Positions 43,784-53,171 of a stretch of 64,000 bases of DNA are shown piece by piece. Within the stretch, counting starts at the first letter, position 1. The number at the start of each line of letters is the position of its first letter. A program made the translations under genes and the position numbers. The notes below the pieces were generated by a model. The model did not search any database and was not told the DNA's origin. It saw nothing but the letters and a program-made list of their open reading frames with translations. The stretch is from Rubrivivax sp. Its GTDB lineage: Bacteria > Pseudomonadota > Gammaproteobacteria > Burkholderiales > Burkholderiaceae_C. The stretch covers positions 1 through 64,000 of the forward strand of contig JAIXZR010000063.1 of the NCBI GenBank assembly GCA_027489455.1, in the 5' to 3' direction.

Positions 43784-45274
43784 CTCCAGCGGGCTCCCGA
43801 TGGCGCCCCGGTCCACTACGAACGCCACCGTCCTGAGCAGTCCACGCTGTACCGCTTGGTAGAGCAGCACGCAGCCAGGTTCATCGCCCACACCGAGCCC
43901 AGCACTGGCGCCGAGTTGCCCAGGTTCATCAAGGACGAGTTCGAAGCCTTCCTGGAGTGCGGCATCCTGGCGCATGGCTTCCTGCGGCTGCGCTGCGGCG
44001 AGTGCGGCCACGACAAGCTGCTCGCATTCAGCTGCAAGCGCCGCCGCTTTTGCCCCTCGTGCGGCGCGCGGCGAATGTCGCAGACGGCAGCGCACCTGGT
44101 CGACCGCGTCATCCCGCACGTGCCAGTGCGCCAGTCGGTGCTGTCGTTGCCGATCCCGCTGCGCGTGCTGCTGGCCGCGCGGCCCGAGCTGGTCACGCCG
44201 GTGCTGCAGGTGGTGCTGCGTGTGGTCACGCGGCATCTGCTGGACGCTGCCGGACTCAATGCCGATGAAGGCCAGGGCGGCGCCGTCACGCTGATCCAGC
44301 GCTTCGGATCCGCTGCCAACCTCAACATCCACCTGCACTGGTTGGTGCTGGACGGGGTGTACCGCCGCGGCGATGATGGCTCGCCGGCCTTCATCGAAGC
44401 AGCTTCGCCCACCGACGACGAGCTGCATGCGCTGCTGTAGTCCGTGATCGAGCGGCTGATGAAGTTGCTCACGCGCCGGGGGGTGCTGGTCGAGGACATG
44501 GGAAAGACCTACCTGGCCGAGCCGGATGCCGACGGCGAGGAGGCGCGCACGCTGCGGCCGCTGCAGGCCGCGGCCGTCGCCTACCGTATCGCTTTCGGGC
44601 CACGCGCCGGGCACAAGGTGCTCACGCTGCGAGGCGTGATGCCGCGGGAGGACCGGGCCCGCCAGCCGCTGTGCGCCGACATCGACGGTTTCAGCTTGCA
44701 CGCTGCGGTGCGGGTCGAAGCACACGATCGCAAGCGGCTGGAACAGCTTTGCCGCTACATCAGCCGGCCGGCGCTATCCGACGAGCGTGTGCAGGTCAAC
44801 GCCGCCGGCCAGGTGGTGCTCAAGCTCAAGACGCCGTGGCGCGACGGCACCACGCACCTGGTGATGAGCCCGCTGGAGTTCATGCAGCGGCTGGCCGCGT
44901 TGGTGCCGCGGCCGCGGCTGCACTTCATCCGGTTCCACGGCGTTCTGGCACCGAACGCCAAGCTGCGGGCGCTGGTGGCACCACAGGGGCCACTCGCGCA
45001 CCAGGAGCCAACCACCGAAGCCGCTACGGCCGCCGAGTGCGAGGTCGAGACCGCTCAGGCACGGCCGCACCGCATCGGCTGGGCGCGGTTGCTCAAGCGC
45101 GTCTTCGACTTCGACATGCTGCACTGCCCGAACTGTGGCAGCGCCGAGCTCAAGATCATCGCGGCCATCCTCGAGCGGCCGGTGATCGAGAAGATCCTCA
45201 CTCACCTGGGGCTGGATCCGCAGCCGCCACCCAAGGGCCGGGCGCGCGAGGTGGGGCACGACGTTGGCGCCTGA
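43784..45274 (+). pseudogene. IS91-family transposase, interrupted by an amber codon
   Basis: The open frame starts after a stop at 43781 and encodes VHYERHRPEQSTLYRLVEQ, then the zinc-finger region (GFLRLRCGECGHDKL, FCPSCGARRM) and the HUH motif region (NLNIHLHWLVLDGVYR). An in-frame TAG at 44438-44440 stops it; the frame resumes directly with SVIERLMKLL and continues to the normal IS91 end (a second zinc motif CPNCGSAELK, then LGLDPQPPPKGRAREVG). A single CAG-to-TAG change would explain it. IS91 elements move by rolling-circle replication. Confidence 0.85.
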
Positions 45275-45662
45275 CCCGCGTCCGCCGTCAACGCGCCACG
45301 TCGCAGGCCGCAGAGCTGTCCCGCAGCCGGGGTGGCGCTGGGCCCAATGTCCGTGCGACATGTCCCCTGCCCGGGTCGCACTGGCATCTGAGATTCAGGC
45401 AGGCCAAGGTGACCTGCCGACTCGACGGCCAAGCCCGTGTAGCAGCCGAGTTTGGTGGCGTACTTCAGCCGCACTTCAGCCGCACTTCAGCCGTCAGCCG
45501 ACTCGGCTTGGAGCCTCTGCCCTTTGCTGGGCTGCTGGGCCATACTGAGGGCGTTGAAATTCCCGCCCACCCATGCTTCAGTCGGGCTTTCCAGAGGGCA
45601 GCCCAGTTGCATGCCGTTGAAACTCCATGCCGTTTGAAATTCCTATGCGCCGTTCGAAGTTC
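45275..45662. repeat. IS91 downstream region with tandem and short direct repeats
   Basis: Three tandem copies of the 11-mer ACTTCAGCCGC lie at 45462-45493 (third copy one base short). From about 45550 to 45660 the degenerate word CCGTTGAAATTCC recurs four times (CGTTGAAATTCC, CCGTTGAAACTCC, CCGTTTGAAATTCC, CCGTTCGAAGTTCC). It is probably the end region of the rolling-circle element. No gene is visible. Confidence 0.45.
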
Positions 45663-45855
45663 CTATGCGCTGCGCTTCACGCTGAGCGGCAACTACATCA
45701 CTGGCCCAGGCGGCAATTGGATCATCGACGTGCCCGTAACCTCGATCACCATCGTGCCCGAGCCTGCTACTTGGGGTCTGCTGCTGTTTGGGTTGACTCC
45801 CTTGCTGGTGCGCTGCAAGCGCAGGCTATCGACTGCGGACCCAGCCTTACGCTGA
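45663..45855 (+). pseudogene. C-terminal remnant of a PEP-CTERM sorted protein
   Basis: The last codons read VPVTSITIVPEPATWGLLLFGL, then a short hydrophobic tail and RCKRR. That is a complete PEP-CTERM sorting signal: VPEP motif, membrane segment, basic cluster. The frame is open upstream only into repeat and IS91 sequence, so the N-terminal part has been lost, presumably through the IS91 insertion. Proteins with this tail are exported and processed by an exosortase. Confidence 0.7.
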
Positions 45856-46110
45856 GAGTCTCGGGCGTGCGCTGAGAGCCTTACACCTCAACGGGACGTC
45901 GCGGCCAAACCGACCGGAAGGCCTTGTAACGCTTGGCTCGGCAGCTCGACATCGGCTAGCCGATCATTCGTTCAAGTTTGCAGATTATTCGTTCTTCGAC
46001 ACATGGATCCAGACAAGCCAACTGACTTTCTGATCTTGAAGTCTGATGAAGGCCGATCGACATTCTGATTGCTAAGGGCAGCTTTACAGGATACGATTTC
46101 GCGGTCACTA
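45856..46110. other. Short intergenic stretch before the hypothetical gene
   Basis: About 250 bp with noticeably lower GC than the core genome. No gene or clear repeat. It should carry the promoter for the gene at 46111; an exact promoter cannot be assigned by eye. Confidence 0.3.
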
Positions 46111-46635
46111 ATGGAGCAGTGTATGGCGAGCGACAGCATTTCTACTGAGTTCGATAGCGCTGCGAGAGCTGCTTTTGAGGCAGCGCGTCGAGAGATTCAA
46201 GTTGCAGCGAGGGCACACAATGTCAAGGTGCAAGCAGCGAAGGTCGCTTACGCTAGCCTTGACAAAATAACTATCGCGCATGCCCCCATAGCTGGCCTGG
46301 ACAAGATCACCGAAGAACAGTTCGCGACTGGTGCTGCCATCCAATTGGTTGTTATCAGTTCCAAGATTCGCGGTGACATTCCAAGTGGAGCGTATGTCGT
46401 TGTCGCGAAAGTGAAGCCAGGTGCCCGATCCGGAATTGCGATTTTCACAGACGCAAGCAAAGTTGAGGTTGTCAGACGGAATCTTGTCGTTCGTTCGCCT
46501 AAGCAATCGGCGATTTTGTTCCCGTCAGTTTTCGCAGATCCACAGTTGATACCGAATGTCACTAGTACGCACGTTTGGATTGGCAACAGATGGGCAATTG
46601 ACTGCTCGGGCGCAAACGGCACGTTCTACTACTAG
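46111..46635 (+). CDS. Hypothetical protein, 174 residues
   Basis: An unrecognised cytoplasmic protein. The N-terminal 70 residues are a charged amphipathic helix (AARAAFEAARREIQVAARA), probably coiled. A beta-rich second half contains PSGAYVVVAKVKPGARSGIAIF and ends in THVWIGNRWAIDCSGANG. No signal peptide or membrane segment. Base composition is lower in GC than in the core genes. The ATG at 46111 is chosen because the charged helix begins there. I cannot assign a function. Confidence 0.55.
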   Translation: MEQCMASDSISTEFDSAARAAFEAARREIQVAARAHNVKVQAAKVAYASLDKITIAHAPIAGLDKITEEQFATGAAIQLVVISSKIRGDIPSGAYVVVAKVKPGARSGIAIFTDASKVEVVRRNLVVRSPKQSAILFPSVFADPQLIPNVTSTHVWIGNRWAIDCSGANGTFYY

Positions 46636-47087
46636 ATAAACATACCTACTTGCAGGTCTGGAGAGGAGTGAGCTCTGAAGGTTTCCGCTGCATAGGCCTA
46701 AGAATTTTGTCAGCGTCGGCCTATCGACAGGCTTTTGTAGAAATTAGTGGAGATTCCCCTTCTTGCAGGTTGGCGCGGGTCTGCCAAACGCCCAATACTC
46801 CAATAGGACAACTATGACCCCAAACGGCATGACTTGGGGGCATGCAGAGCTTCTGTAATTGCAGGTTGGGGTCAATAACGCAAACCCCGGTGCCTAGGGC
46901 CCATCTGCATCTTTTGCTCCAAGTCAGATTGGCATGTCTTGGTTTGGTTTGGTTTGGCTTAGCTGATGATGGGGGTTGCCAAGCCCAGCTGTTATGGGCC
47001 GCTTGGTGTGTTCCACAAGCTGTCGGCAGGCAGAGAAACCTGGTGCTGGCATTCACGGCTTTGGAAGGCTCCAGGCACCATCACCGA
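46636..47087. other. 450-bp stretch without a supported gene before the IS5-like element
   Basis: Contains two copies of TTGCAGGTTGG (about 46764 and 46859) and a short run of TTTGG repeats near 46940-46960. Open frames on either strand have no protein-like composition. The sequence up to 47087 continues after the IS5-like element at 48779, where the target duplication ends. Confidence 0.4.
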
Positions 47088-47095
47088 CGACATAG

Positions 47096-48770
47096 TCGGC
47101 CCTGCAGAATTCAGTTTCGCCAGCCCAGCGTCGGCAGCGCGTTGGCTGACCAGGCAGTTCGAATCGGTGTGACGCGCCATCCGAGCTTGCTTATCGGCCC
47201 GGGCATGGCTCGCAGCAGAGCTGTCGCATACGCGCTCAGGGTCGACAAGGCGCAAGAAAGCCCTCTCAGGCCGAGACGGGCGATTGCCCTCAGCAGCCAG
47301 CGGATGTTGTAGCCCGCCGCACAGCTCAGCGCGTGCAGCGCATCACCCATCGCGCCCTGCAACCAGCAGCGGTCCATCCCGTGGTCGGCCTTCGTGTGGC
47401 CGATCAGCGGCTCGATGGCCTGGCGGCGCCAGAGCAGCCGCTTCTCGTGGTCGCTGAGCGACTTGAGCTTGCCCCGGTGGATGATCTGCACGCCCGGGTT
47501 GTCTGAGTCCACGCCGCGGTAGCCCAGGTCGACGATGACTTGCTTGGGCACACGGCCGGTGTCTTGCAGCAAGTTGGTCGTCTGCTCGAGTTGCGCGCTC
47601 AAGACATGCCCGTCGTACGGGTTGCCTGGGAAGCTGCGCGCCCCGACCATCAGTCCCCGCTGGTGCGTCACCACCAGGCTGACCTTCACGCCGAACTTGT
47701 AGGGGTTCCTGGCCTTGCCCTTGGAGATGCACTCTGCCTCCGGCGCGTGCAGGGCGTAGAGCTTGTTCTTGGTGTTGCGCTGCTGGGTGCGGATGCGCTC
47801 AGCTCGTTCGAGCAACATCGTCAAATCGCTGATCGCCTTGGGGCTGCCGGGCTCCTTTGTCGGGGCGCCACCCGCGGCCACAGCACTCCGATCGGCGTCC
47901 AGCTTGCGTTGCACTTCCCGCATCACCACCCCGAGGATGGTGCGCTGGCGCTTGACCGTCTTGCGCAGCCGCTTGAACTGTTTCGCATGGGCGTACCCGC
48001 CCGCCTTACGGCGCAGTGCCTTGCCCTCCAGGGCGTAGGTCCGCTTGCATGAAATGCCGGCACGCTTGGCGGCGCTGACCACCTTGTGCCGAGCGATCTC
48101 CAGCAGCCGGCTGTCGACCGGGTGGGCGATGGCCTTGGATTGCACGGTGGAGTCGACGATCACGCGCTCCAATTCGGCCGGCTTGATGGCCTTGATGTCG
48201 ACGGCGCAGTGGATGGTCGCCTTGAGCAGCTGCTCGATGCCTTCCTCCCCCAGCAGGCGCCTGAAGCGGCCGATCTGGGTGGCATCACACGGCAGGCGCG
48301 GCTCGTAGTAGTCCATGCCGCTGAAGAACTGCCACTGGACGTTCTCGGCCCAGCGCAGGACGAGTTCCTCGTCGCTCAGGTTGAAGCTGTTCTTGAGGTA
48401 CAGCAGGCTGGCCATCAGGCGGATGGGCAGACGCGGACGACCGGCCGGCCTGACACCGCCGCCGAACTCACCGTCAAAGCGGCCGGCCAGGTCTTCGCCG
48501 ATCACGCGCTTGGCCGGCCGAACCTGGTGGGCCAGCTTGGGCGCCACCGACGCCTCGATCGCGGCCCACGGCAGCCGGGTGGCCAGCACCGCCAGCGGGT
48601 GCTTCAAGTCGATCATCTGATCCAGCCGCGAGCGAAAGAAGTCCGGTGTGCTCATCGTCAAATCCCTCAGAAATCGGGCCTAAGGCATATCGAATTCGAG
48701 GGAAACAGGATGCAAGATTCAGGCCGAATCGCTAGCATCTATGCGGGTTCCTGGCGTATTGCAGGGCCGA
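47096..48770 (-). mobile_element. IS5-family-like insertion sequence with perfect ends and 8-bp direct repeats
   Basis: The ends are perfect 11-bp inverted repeats: TCGGCCCTGCA at 47096-47106 and TGCAGGGCCGA at 48760-48770. They are flanked by the identical 8-mer CGACATAG at 47088-47095 and 48771-48778, which reads as the target duplication. The element is 1675 bp and carries one transposase on the minus strand. Intact ends and an intact gene suggest a recent insertion. Confidence 0.85.
47111..48661 (-). CDS. IS5/IS1182-type DDE transposase
   Basis: A 516-residue transposase that fills the insertion sequence. The N-terminal DUF772-like region has RLMASLLYLKNSFNLSDEEL and QWQFFSGMDYY. The DDE catalytic region shows the first Asp in RVIVDSTVQSKAI, the second in QVIVDLGYRGVD and the Glu in IEPLIGHTKADHGMDR. 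A basic insertion (residues 215-290) separates the first and second acidic residues. Nothing is missing, so it may be active. Confidence 0.88.
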   Translation of the reverse strand: MTMSTPDFFRSRLDQMIDLKHPLAVLATRLPWAAIEASVAPKLAHQVRPAKRVIGEDLAGRFDGEFGGGVRPAGRPRLPIRLMASLLYLKNSFNLSDEELVLRWAENVQWQFFSGMDYYEPRLPCDATQIGRFRRLLGEEGIEQLLKATIHCAVDIKAIKPAELERVIVDSTVQSKAIAHPVDSRLLEIARHKVVSAAKRAGISCKRTYALEGKALRRKAGGYAHAKQFKRLRKTVKRQRTILGVVMREVQRKLDADRSAVAAGGAPTKEPGSPKAISDLTMLLERAERIRTQQRNTKNKLYALHAPEAECISKGKARNPYKFGVKVSLVVTHQRGLMVGARSFPGNPYDGHVLSAQLEQTTNLLQDTGRVPKQVIVDLGYRGVDSDNPGVQIIHRGKLKSLSDHEKRLLWRRQAIEPLIGHTKADHGMDRCWLQGAMGDALHALSCAAGYNIRWLLRAIARLGLRGLSCALSTLSAYATALLRAMPGPISKLGWRVTPIRTAWSANALPTLGWRN

Positions 48771-48965
48771 CGACATAGTGGTCGCCGGCGAAGCAGCGAG
48801 GACACCAATCCGGCTGGCAAGCGTACCTGCTTGACCGCTTCCCCTTGTGGAGGGATATTCCGAGGACGGGAGCGTGTTAACGTTCGTATCGGGCTGCGTG
48901 CGCGTGAGTCTATTAAGCAAACAGACCACCGTGCGGTTCTGCTCTCGAGAAAGCGGAGAGACTCC

Positions 48966-49703
48966 ATGTTGCGTCTGCGGTTGACTTTTGTGTTCCTGCC
49001 ATTCAGTTTTGCGGCTGGAGTGGTACAGGCTGCGGATCGAACCCCAGCTGCTCGAGCCATCGACCCAACGACCAACGCCCAACAAGCGCAGGAATACTGC
49101 GCATGCCAAGTCCAAGCTAGATACCAGAACTCGTGGAGGCTCTATAGCAATCTAGCTGCTTCACAACCCGCTACACAGCCTACTACGCCACAAGTTTGCG
49201 TCAATCTGTGTGCTGCCGCCGCAGCGCCATATCTTGGGCCATCAGGTGCCACTGCGCGGATCTTTCTGGCCAATTCGGCGTGCTATGGATTTAACCCATA
49301 CCCGAACAACTGGGTGTTTGGAGTATATTATGTTGCACCTTCACCAAATAACCCTTGGTCCAGCGCTCAACCAGGATTTGAGGCTGTAATCATTGGCACA
49401 CTCGTCAACATCCCTGCGAGCACAGTGACGGTTTACACATGTCCATCTGCCTGGTCTTCCAATACCTCGAACCAACTTGGCGGCGTCACGACCGACGGCT
49501 TGTGCAAGCGGGGACCGGTCGGGACACTCACCTCGCCCACGCCACCGGCGAACGGAACTCCCATTGGTTCGATTCCGCAAGGATGGCCTAACGCATGGGG
49601 TTTCGTGTGGAGCGGCGCCATCTTCGAATACGGCACACCAGCCAACGGTGGCGCGGCAGTCAAGACCACGCCAACGACACCCGCTGTGTGCAAGATAGTG
49701 TGA
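48966..49703 (+). CDS. Secreted hypothetical protein
   Basis: A 245-residue protein with a Sec signal peptide (LRLRLTFVFLPFSFAAGVVQAADR, cleavage probably after VQA). The mature part is rich in Thr, Pro, Asn and small residues with paired cysteines (EYCACQ, VCVNLC, SACYGF, VYTC, LCKRG, AVCKIV), which suggests a disulfide-bonded exported protein. No known family recognised. ATG at 48966 is chosen for the signal peptide; the longer frame upstream has no such start. It lies just beyond the IS5-like element. Confidence 0.65.
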   Translation: MLRLRLTFVFLPFSFAAGVVQAADRTPAARAIDPTTNAQQAQEYCACQVQARYQNSWRLYSNLAASQPATQPTTPQVCVNLCAAAAAPYLGPSGATARIFLANSACYGFNPYPNNWVFGVYYVAPSPNNPWSSAQPGFEAVIIGTLVNIPASTVTVYTCPSAWSSNTSNQLGGVTTDGLCKRGPVGTLTSPTPPANGTPIGSIPQGWPNAWGFVWSGAIFEYGTPANGGAAVKTTPTTPAVCKIV

Positions 49704-49734
49704 GGCAGCCACGGGGTGCGATCAGCTGACGCCG

Positions 49735-50129
49735 ACAGCTGGGCATCGACGGTGACGAGATCGCATTGCGTGTGCGCGCCGACGGCAACGGCGGCAGGCG
49801 CACGATCCGCGTCCCAGGCACCGAGCTCGTGGCTCGGCTACTGCAGCACGTGCTGCCGGTGGGCTTCAAGCGCATTCGTCACTTCGGCCTGCTGGCTCCG
49901 GCGGCCAAGACTCAGCGCCTGGCTGTGGCGCGGCAGTATTTGGCCATGCCCCCCGCCCAGCTCGCATGCGCGCGAGGACGCGTTGACCCTCATGCGTCGC
50001 GTGGCTGCCATCGCGATAGCATGCTGTCCACACTGCAAGCTTGGTCACTGGCAACTCATCGGAGAGGCGCGCTCCAACCGCTCAGCGTTGGCGTTGATAG
50101 GCCCCAACGCTTGCAGAAGGCCATCGTGA
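49735..50129 (+). pseudogene. C-terminal scrap of a second IS91-family transposase, frameshifted
   Basis: The frame running through LPVGFKRIRHFGLLAPAAKT is the conserved C-terminal region of IS801/IS91-like Y2 transposases. Near 49955 homology continues in a different frame with HAREDALTLMRRVA, followed by the zinc motif CCPHCKLGHW. So a one-base shift has occurred and the N-terminal three quarters are absent. This copy is different from the amber copy at 43.8-45.3 kb. Confidence 0.75.
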
Positions 50130-50533
50130 ACTGGCCGGGCGAGTGCAGACCATCCATCGGGTCGTGGCGTTTTCGCGGCCCAGCTCTGCCGCGAGAGTTG
50201 CGCTCATTGCCCGGTCATTCGGCCCTGCCGACGACTGCGCTGGCAACCGCCAGGTATCCAAGAACCCCAAACCCGGCCCGAGCCCTCTGCAGAATCAACT
50301 GCGCGCAGCGTCTGGGCGCCGCAAGCGTCGCACTCACCAGCAGCTGAAACTTACACTGCCCATGCCACCGCATTCCCGGCAGCCAAGTTCAACAAAGTTC
50401 TTTTGACGCCATGAACTGCCTTGGCTTCGTTCAACGTCGCCACGGCGTCAGATAAACGCAGTTCGTCAGGCTTCACAACACGCACTTTGTCTACCTCGAC
50501 CGTAAGGCGGCGATCTCAATCGTCGCCAACTCT
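50130..50533. other. 400-bp non-coding stretch between IS91 scrap and IS66
   Basis: No credible gene and no clear hairpin. The final bases GGTTCAAT (50534-50541) are the left copy of the IS66 target duplication, so this sequence was continuous with that after 53680 before the insertion. Confidence 0.4.
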
Positions 50534-50588
50534 GGTTCAATGTAAGCGTGGCCCCAGGGCCCCATTGACGGTTTGGTCGCACCGTGGC

Positions 50589-51116
50589 TCAGATGTCGAG
50601 CACGTGCCGAAGCATGTGGAACGGCACCCGCCACTTGCCGCCATCACCCGTGCCGACGGTGGCTGTTTGCTGGTTGATCCGCACGACCACGCCGGTGATG
50701 CTTCTTCCGTCGCGATCCGTGAACGTCACGGTGTCGCCTGGCTGGAACTCGCGTGCCTTGGTCGCTGCCGCGACTGGCTCTGGTGGTGGCACGTACGGTG
50801 CCGGGTTGTTCTGCCGTTCAGCCTCGGTGTAGCCCTGCATCGACACGCAAGGAATCTTCCAGGTTCGTTTCGTTCCCCGCTCCAGTACGGTGGCCTGGGT
50901 GTCTTTGAAGGCGATGATCTTGCCGCTTCGCATCTGGCCGTCGCGGAAGTCGACGAACCGAACGGCCTGGCCGAGATGCAGCTCCGCGCGTGCCGCCAAG
51001 CCGCGACGGGGATCCGCCAGCATGCCTTCGATGATCGCCTTGAGCTGGTACAGCTGCAGGCTGCTGGCGCCCTCCAGGGCTTCGATCATCCGCGCGTCGA
51101 TGGCTTGCGCGTTCAC
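50589..51116 (-). CDS. IS66 passenger protein with two KOW/Tudor-like repeats
   Basis: A 175-residue protein inside the element, downstream of tnpC. The N-terminal helix region (ARMIEALEGASSLQLYQLKAIIEG) is followed by two similar beta-rich units: GQAVRFVDFRDGQMRSGKII...ATVLE...WKIP and GDTVTFTDRDGRSITGVVV...ATVGT...WRVP. This internal duplication resembles small KOW or SH3-like barrels, which often bind nucleic acid. GTG at 51116 is the likely start. It is not needed for known IS66 transposition; its role is unknown. Confidence 0.7.
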   Translation of the reverse strand: MNAQAIDARMIEALEGASSLQLYQLKAIIEGMLADPRRGLAARAELHLGQAVRFVDFRDGQMRSGKIIAFKDTQATVLERGTKRTWKIPCVSMQGYTEAERQNNPAPYVPPPEPVAAATKAREFQPGDTVTFTDRDGRSITGVVVRINQQTATVGTGDGGKWRVPFHMLRHVLDI

Positions 51117-51162
51117 GCCTCGATCCTCTGGCGGGTGTGGGTCACCGCCCCATGGTGCGAGG

Positions 51163-52752
51163 TTAGGCGGCCTTGGCACCCACCGTGTGTGGCTGCACGG
51201 TCTGTCGCTGCGCCTGGCGTTCCTTCGTAATGTTCCACGGCAGCAATTCGTCGATGCGGTTGATGGGGTGGTCTGCGATACGGCCGAGAACCTCACGCAG
51301 GTAGCCTTCCGGGTCCAGGCCGTTGAGCTTGGCGGTCTCCACCAGACTGTAGATCGCTGCAGCGCGCTCACCGCCGGCGTCCGAGCCCATGAACAGGTAA
51401 TTGCCTCGCCCCAGTGCCACGCCGCGCAGGGCCCGCTCGGCCGCGTTGTTGTCGATCTCGATGCGGCCGTCGTCGCAGTAACGGGTCAGCGCCTGCCAGC
51501 GCACCAGGGTGTAGCCGATCGCCTGGGCAAGCTCGGACTTGGCCGACACGCGTCCGACCAGGCTGCTCAGCCACGCGTGCATGTCCGCCAGCAGCGGGCC
51601 CGCCCGAGCCTGTCGCTGCGCCCACCGGATGTCGGGCGGCTGGCCGCGGATGTCCTTCTCCACCGCATACAGCGCGGCAATGCGTCGCAGCGCCTGCGCC
51701 GCCAGGCTGTCCTCGGCCTTGCCCGTGCTCAGGTACAGATCCCACCAAGGTCGTCGCGCGTACGCCCAACACGCCGCTTCCGTCACATGGCCCGCGTCGT
51801 ACAGCCGGGTCCAGCCGGCACAAGCATCCGCCTGCAGGACGCCCTTGATCGCCTTGAGGTGCCTTTGCGGATGTTCACCCTTGCGATCAGGCGAGTATTG
51901 GTACCAGGCCGCTGGTGCATCCTTCGATCCGGCAGGCCGGTCGTCGCGCACGTAAACCCACAGCCGGCCGGTCTTGGTCTTCCCCAGGCCCGGGCTGAGC
52001 ACCGGCACCGGCGTGTCGTCGGCATGCAGCTTGGCTGCAGCCACCGTGTAGCGACCGAGTGCGGCCACCAGCGGGTCGAGCAGTTGGTCGCCCTGGTCGA
52101 CCCAGCCGGCCATGGTGGAGCGGTCGATCTCCACGCCGTCGCGGGCGTAGATGCCGCTCTGGCGGTACAAGGGAATGTGGTCGCAGTAGCTGGAGACCAT
52201 CACGTGGGCGATCAGGCCGCGCCCGGCGACACCACGCGCAATGGGGCGGCTCGGTGCTGCGGTCTGGAAGATCGTCTGGCAGCACGTGCACGCTAGCTTG
52301 GGCCGCACATGGCGGATCACCTTGAAGTGCGCCGGCACGTATTCGAGTTGCTCAGAGACGTCCTGGCCGATCTGGCGCAGCCGGCCCCCGCAGGCGGTAC
52401 AGCCACAAGGCTGGCCGGCGGTGTCGTGGTGGGCGGACGTGGCTTCGGGCCGATGGACCTGGGCGTCGCGCGGCAGGTGGGCCGGCAGACTGCGGTCGAT
52501 GTCGGGCGTGTTGGCTGCCGCAGCTTTGGGTGCAGCGGCCGCGGGCGATGCGGGCACCGCATCAATATCGATCAGGTTGATCTATGCCGCGAGCTGTTCG
52601 CTGGAGGTGCCGAACTCGGCGCGCACGCGCCGCAGCAGTTGCAGCTTCAGCTTGTCGACCATCAACTTGAGCAGCGCCACCTCGGAGGCCCGGGCCTCGA
52701 TGACGCGCAGCAGCGAGTCGATCGTGGGGGTCGGATGGGTGGGCGTCGACAC
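51163..52752 (-). pseudogene. tnpC: IS66 transposase TnpC, interrupted by an amber codon
   Basis: The N-terminal coiled-coil segment (IDSLLRVIEARASEVALLKLMVDKL) runs from GTG at 52752 to an in-frame TAG at 52582-52584. The same frame then continues [12 protein letters not shown], a zinc-finger-like [10 protein letters not shown] and CTCCQTIFQ, and the DDE domain ([23 protein letters not shown]). The homologous position is usually Gln, so a CAG-to-TAG change is likely. The remainder is intact to the C-terminus. Unless the codon is read through or translation restarts at the GTG at 52557, no full transposase is made. Confidence 0.85.
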
Positions 52753-52823
52753 AGGAATGAAGTGTGCGAGATGAGCACGCCAATGACCATCGGTGCTGCC
52801 CCGAATGCATTGCAATTACAACG

Positions 52824-53171
52824 TTATGCGGCCAGTTCCGGAGGCTGCGTTCTCACAGGCATACGCCCGTCAATGCCCTCCAGCAGCATCGACAACTGGG
52901 CTGGCGTCAAGGACACGCCGCCCGAGGTGGCCTGTGGCCAGACGAAGCGTCCGCGCTCCAGCCGCTTGGCCAGCAGCATCAGGCCTTGGCCGTCGAACCA
53001 CAGCACTTTGAGGATGTCGCCACGCAGGCCGCGGAACACGAAGACGTGGCCCTTGAACGGGTTCTCGGCCAGCGCCGTCTGCACCAGCGCGGCCAGGCCG
53101 TCGAAGCCTTTGCGCATGTCGGTGCGGCCGGCCACCATCCACACCTGGGTGCCCGAGGGAAGACCGATCAT
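52824..53171 (-). CDS. tnpB: IS66 accessory protein TnpB
   Basis: A 115-residue protein with the family hallmarks VWMVAGRTDMRKGFDGLAALV and FVFRGLRGDILKVLWFDGQGLMLLAKRLE. Its ATG overlaps the tnpA stop (ATGA). It appears intact. Confidence 0.93.
   Translation of the reverse strand: MIGLPSGTQVWMVAGRTDMRKGFDGLAALVQTALAENPFKGHVFVFRGLRGDILKVLWFDGQGLMLLAKRLERGRFVWPQATSGGVSLTPAQLSMLLEGIDGRMPVRTQPPELAA

Noticed and set aside
35975-43800. CRISPR array or Cas genes associated with the two TniQ proteins
   Set aside because: No regularly spaced repeats of 25-40 bp and no Cas-like proteins are seen around the operon, so a guide-RNA-directed element is not supported in this window.
46721-47056. 111-codon minus-strand frame before the IS5-like element
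   Set aside because: Low-complexity and repeat-derived sequence with no family features.
50421-52296. Plus-strand frames running through the IS66 genes
   Set aside because: They are antisense to clear IS66 proteins and have no signal of their own.
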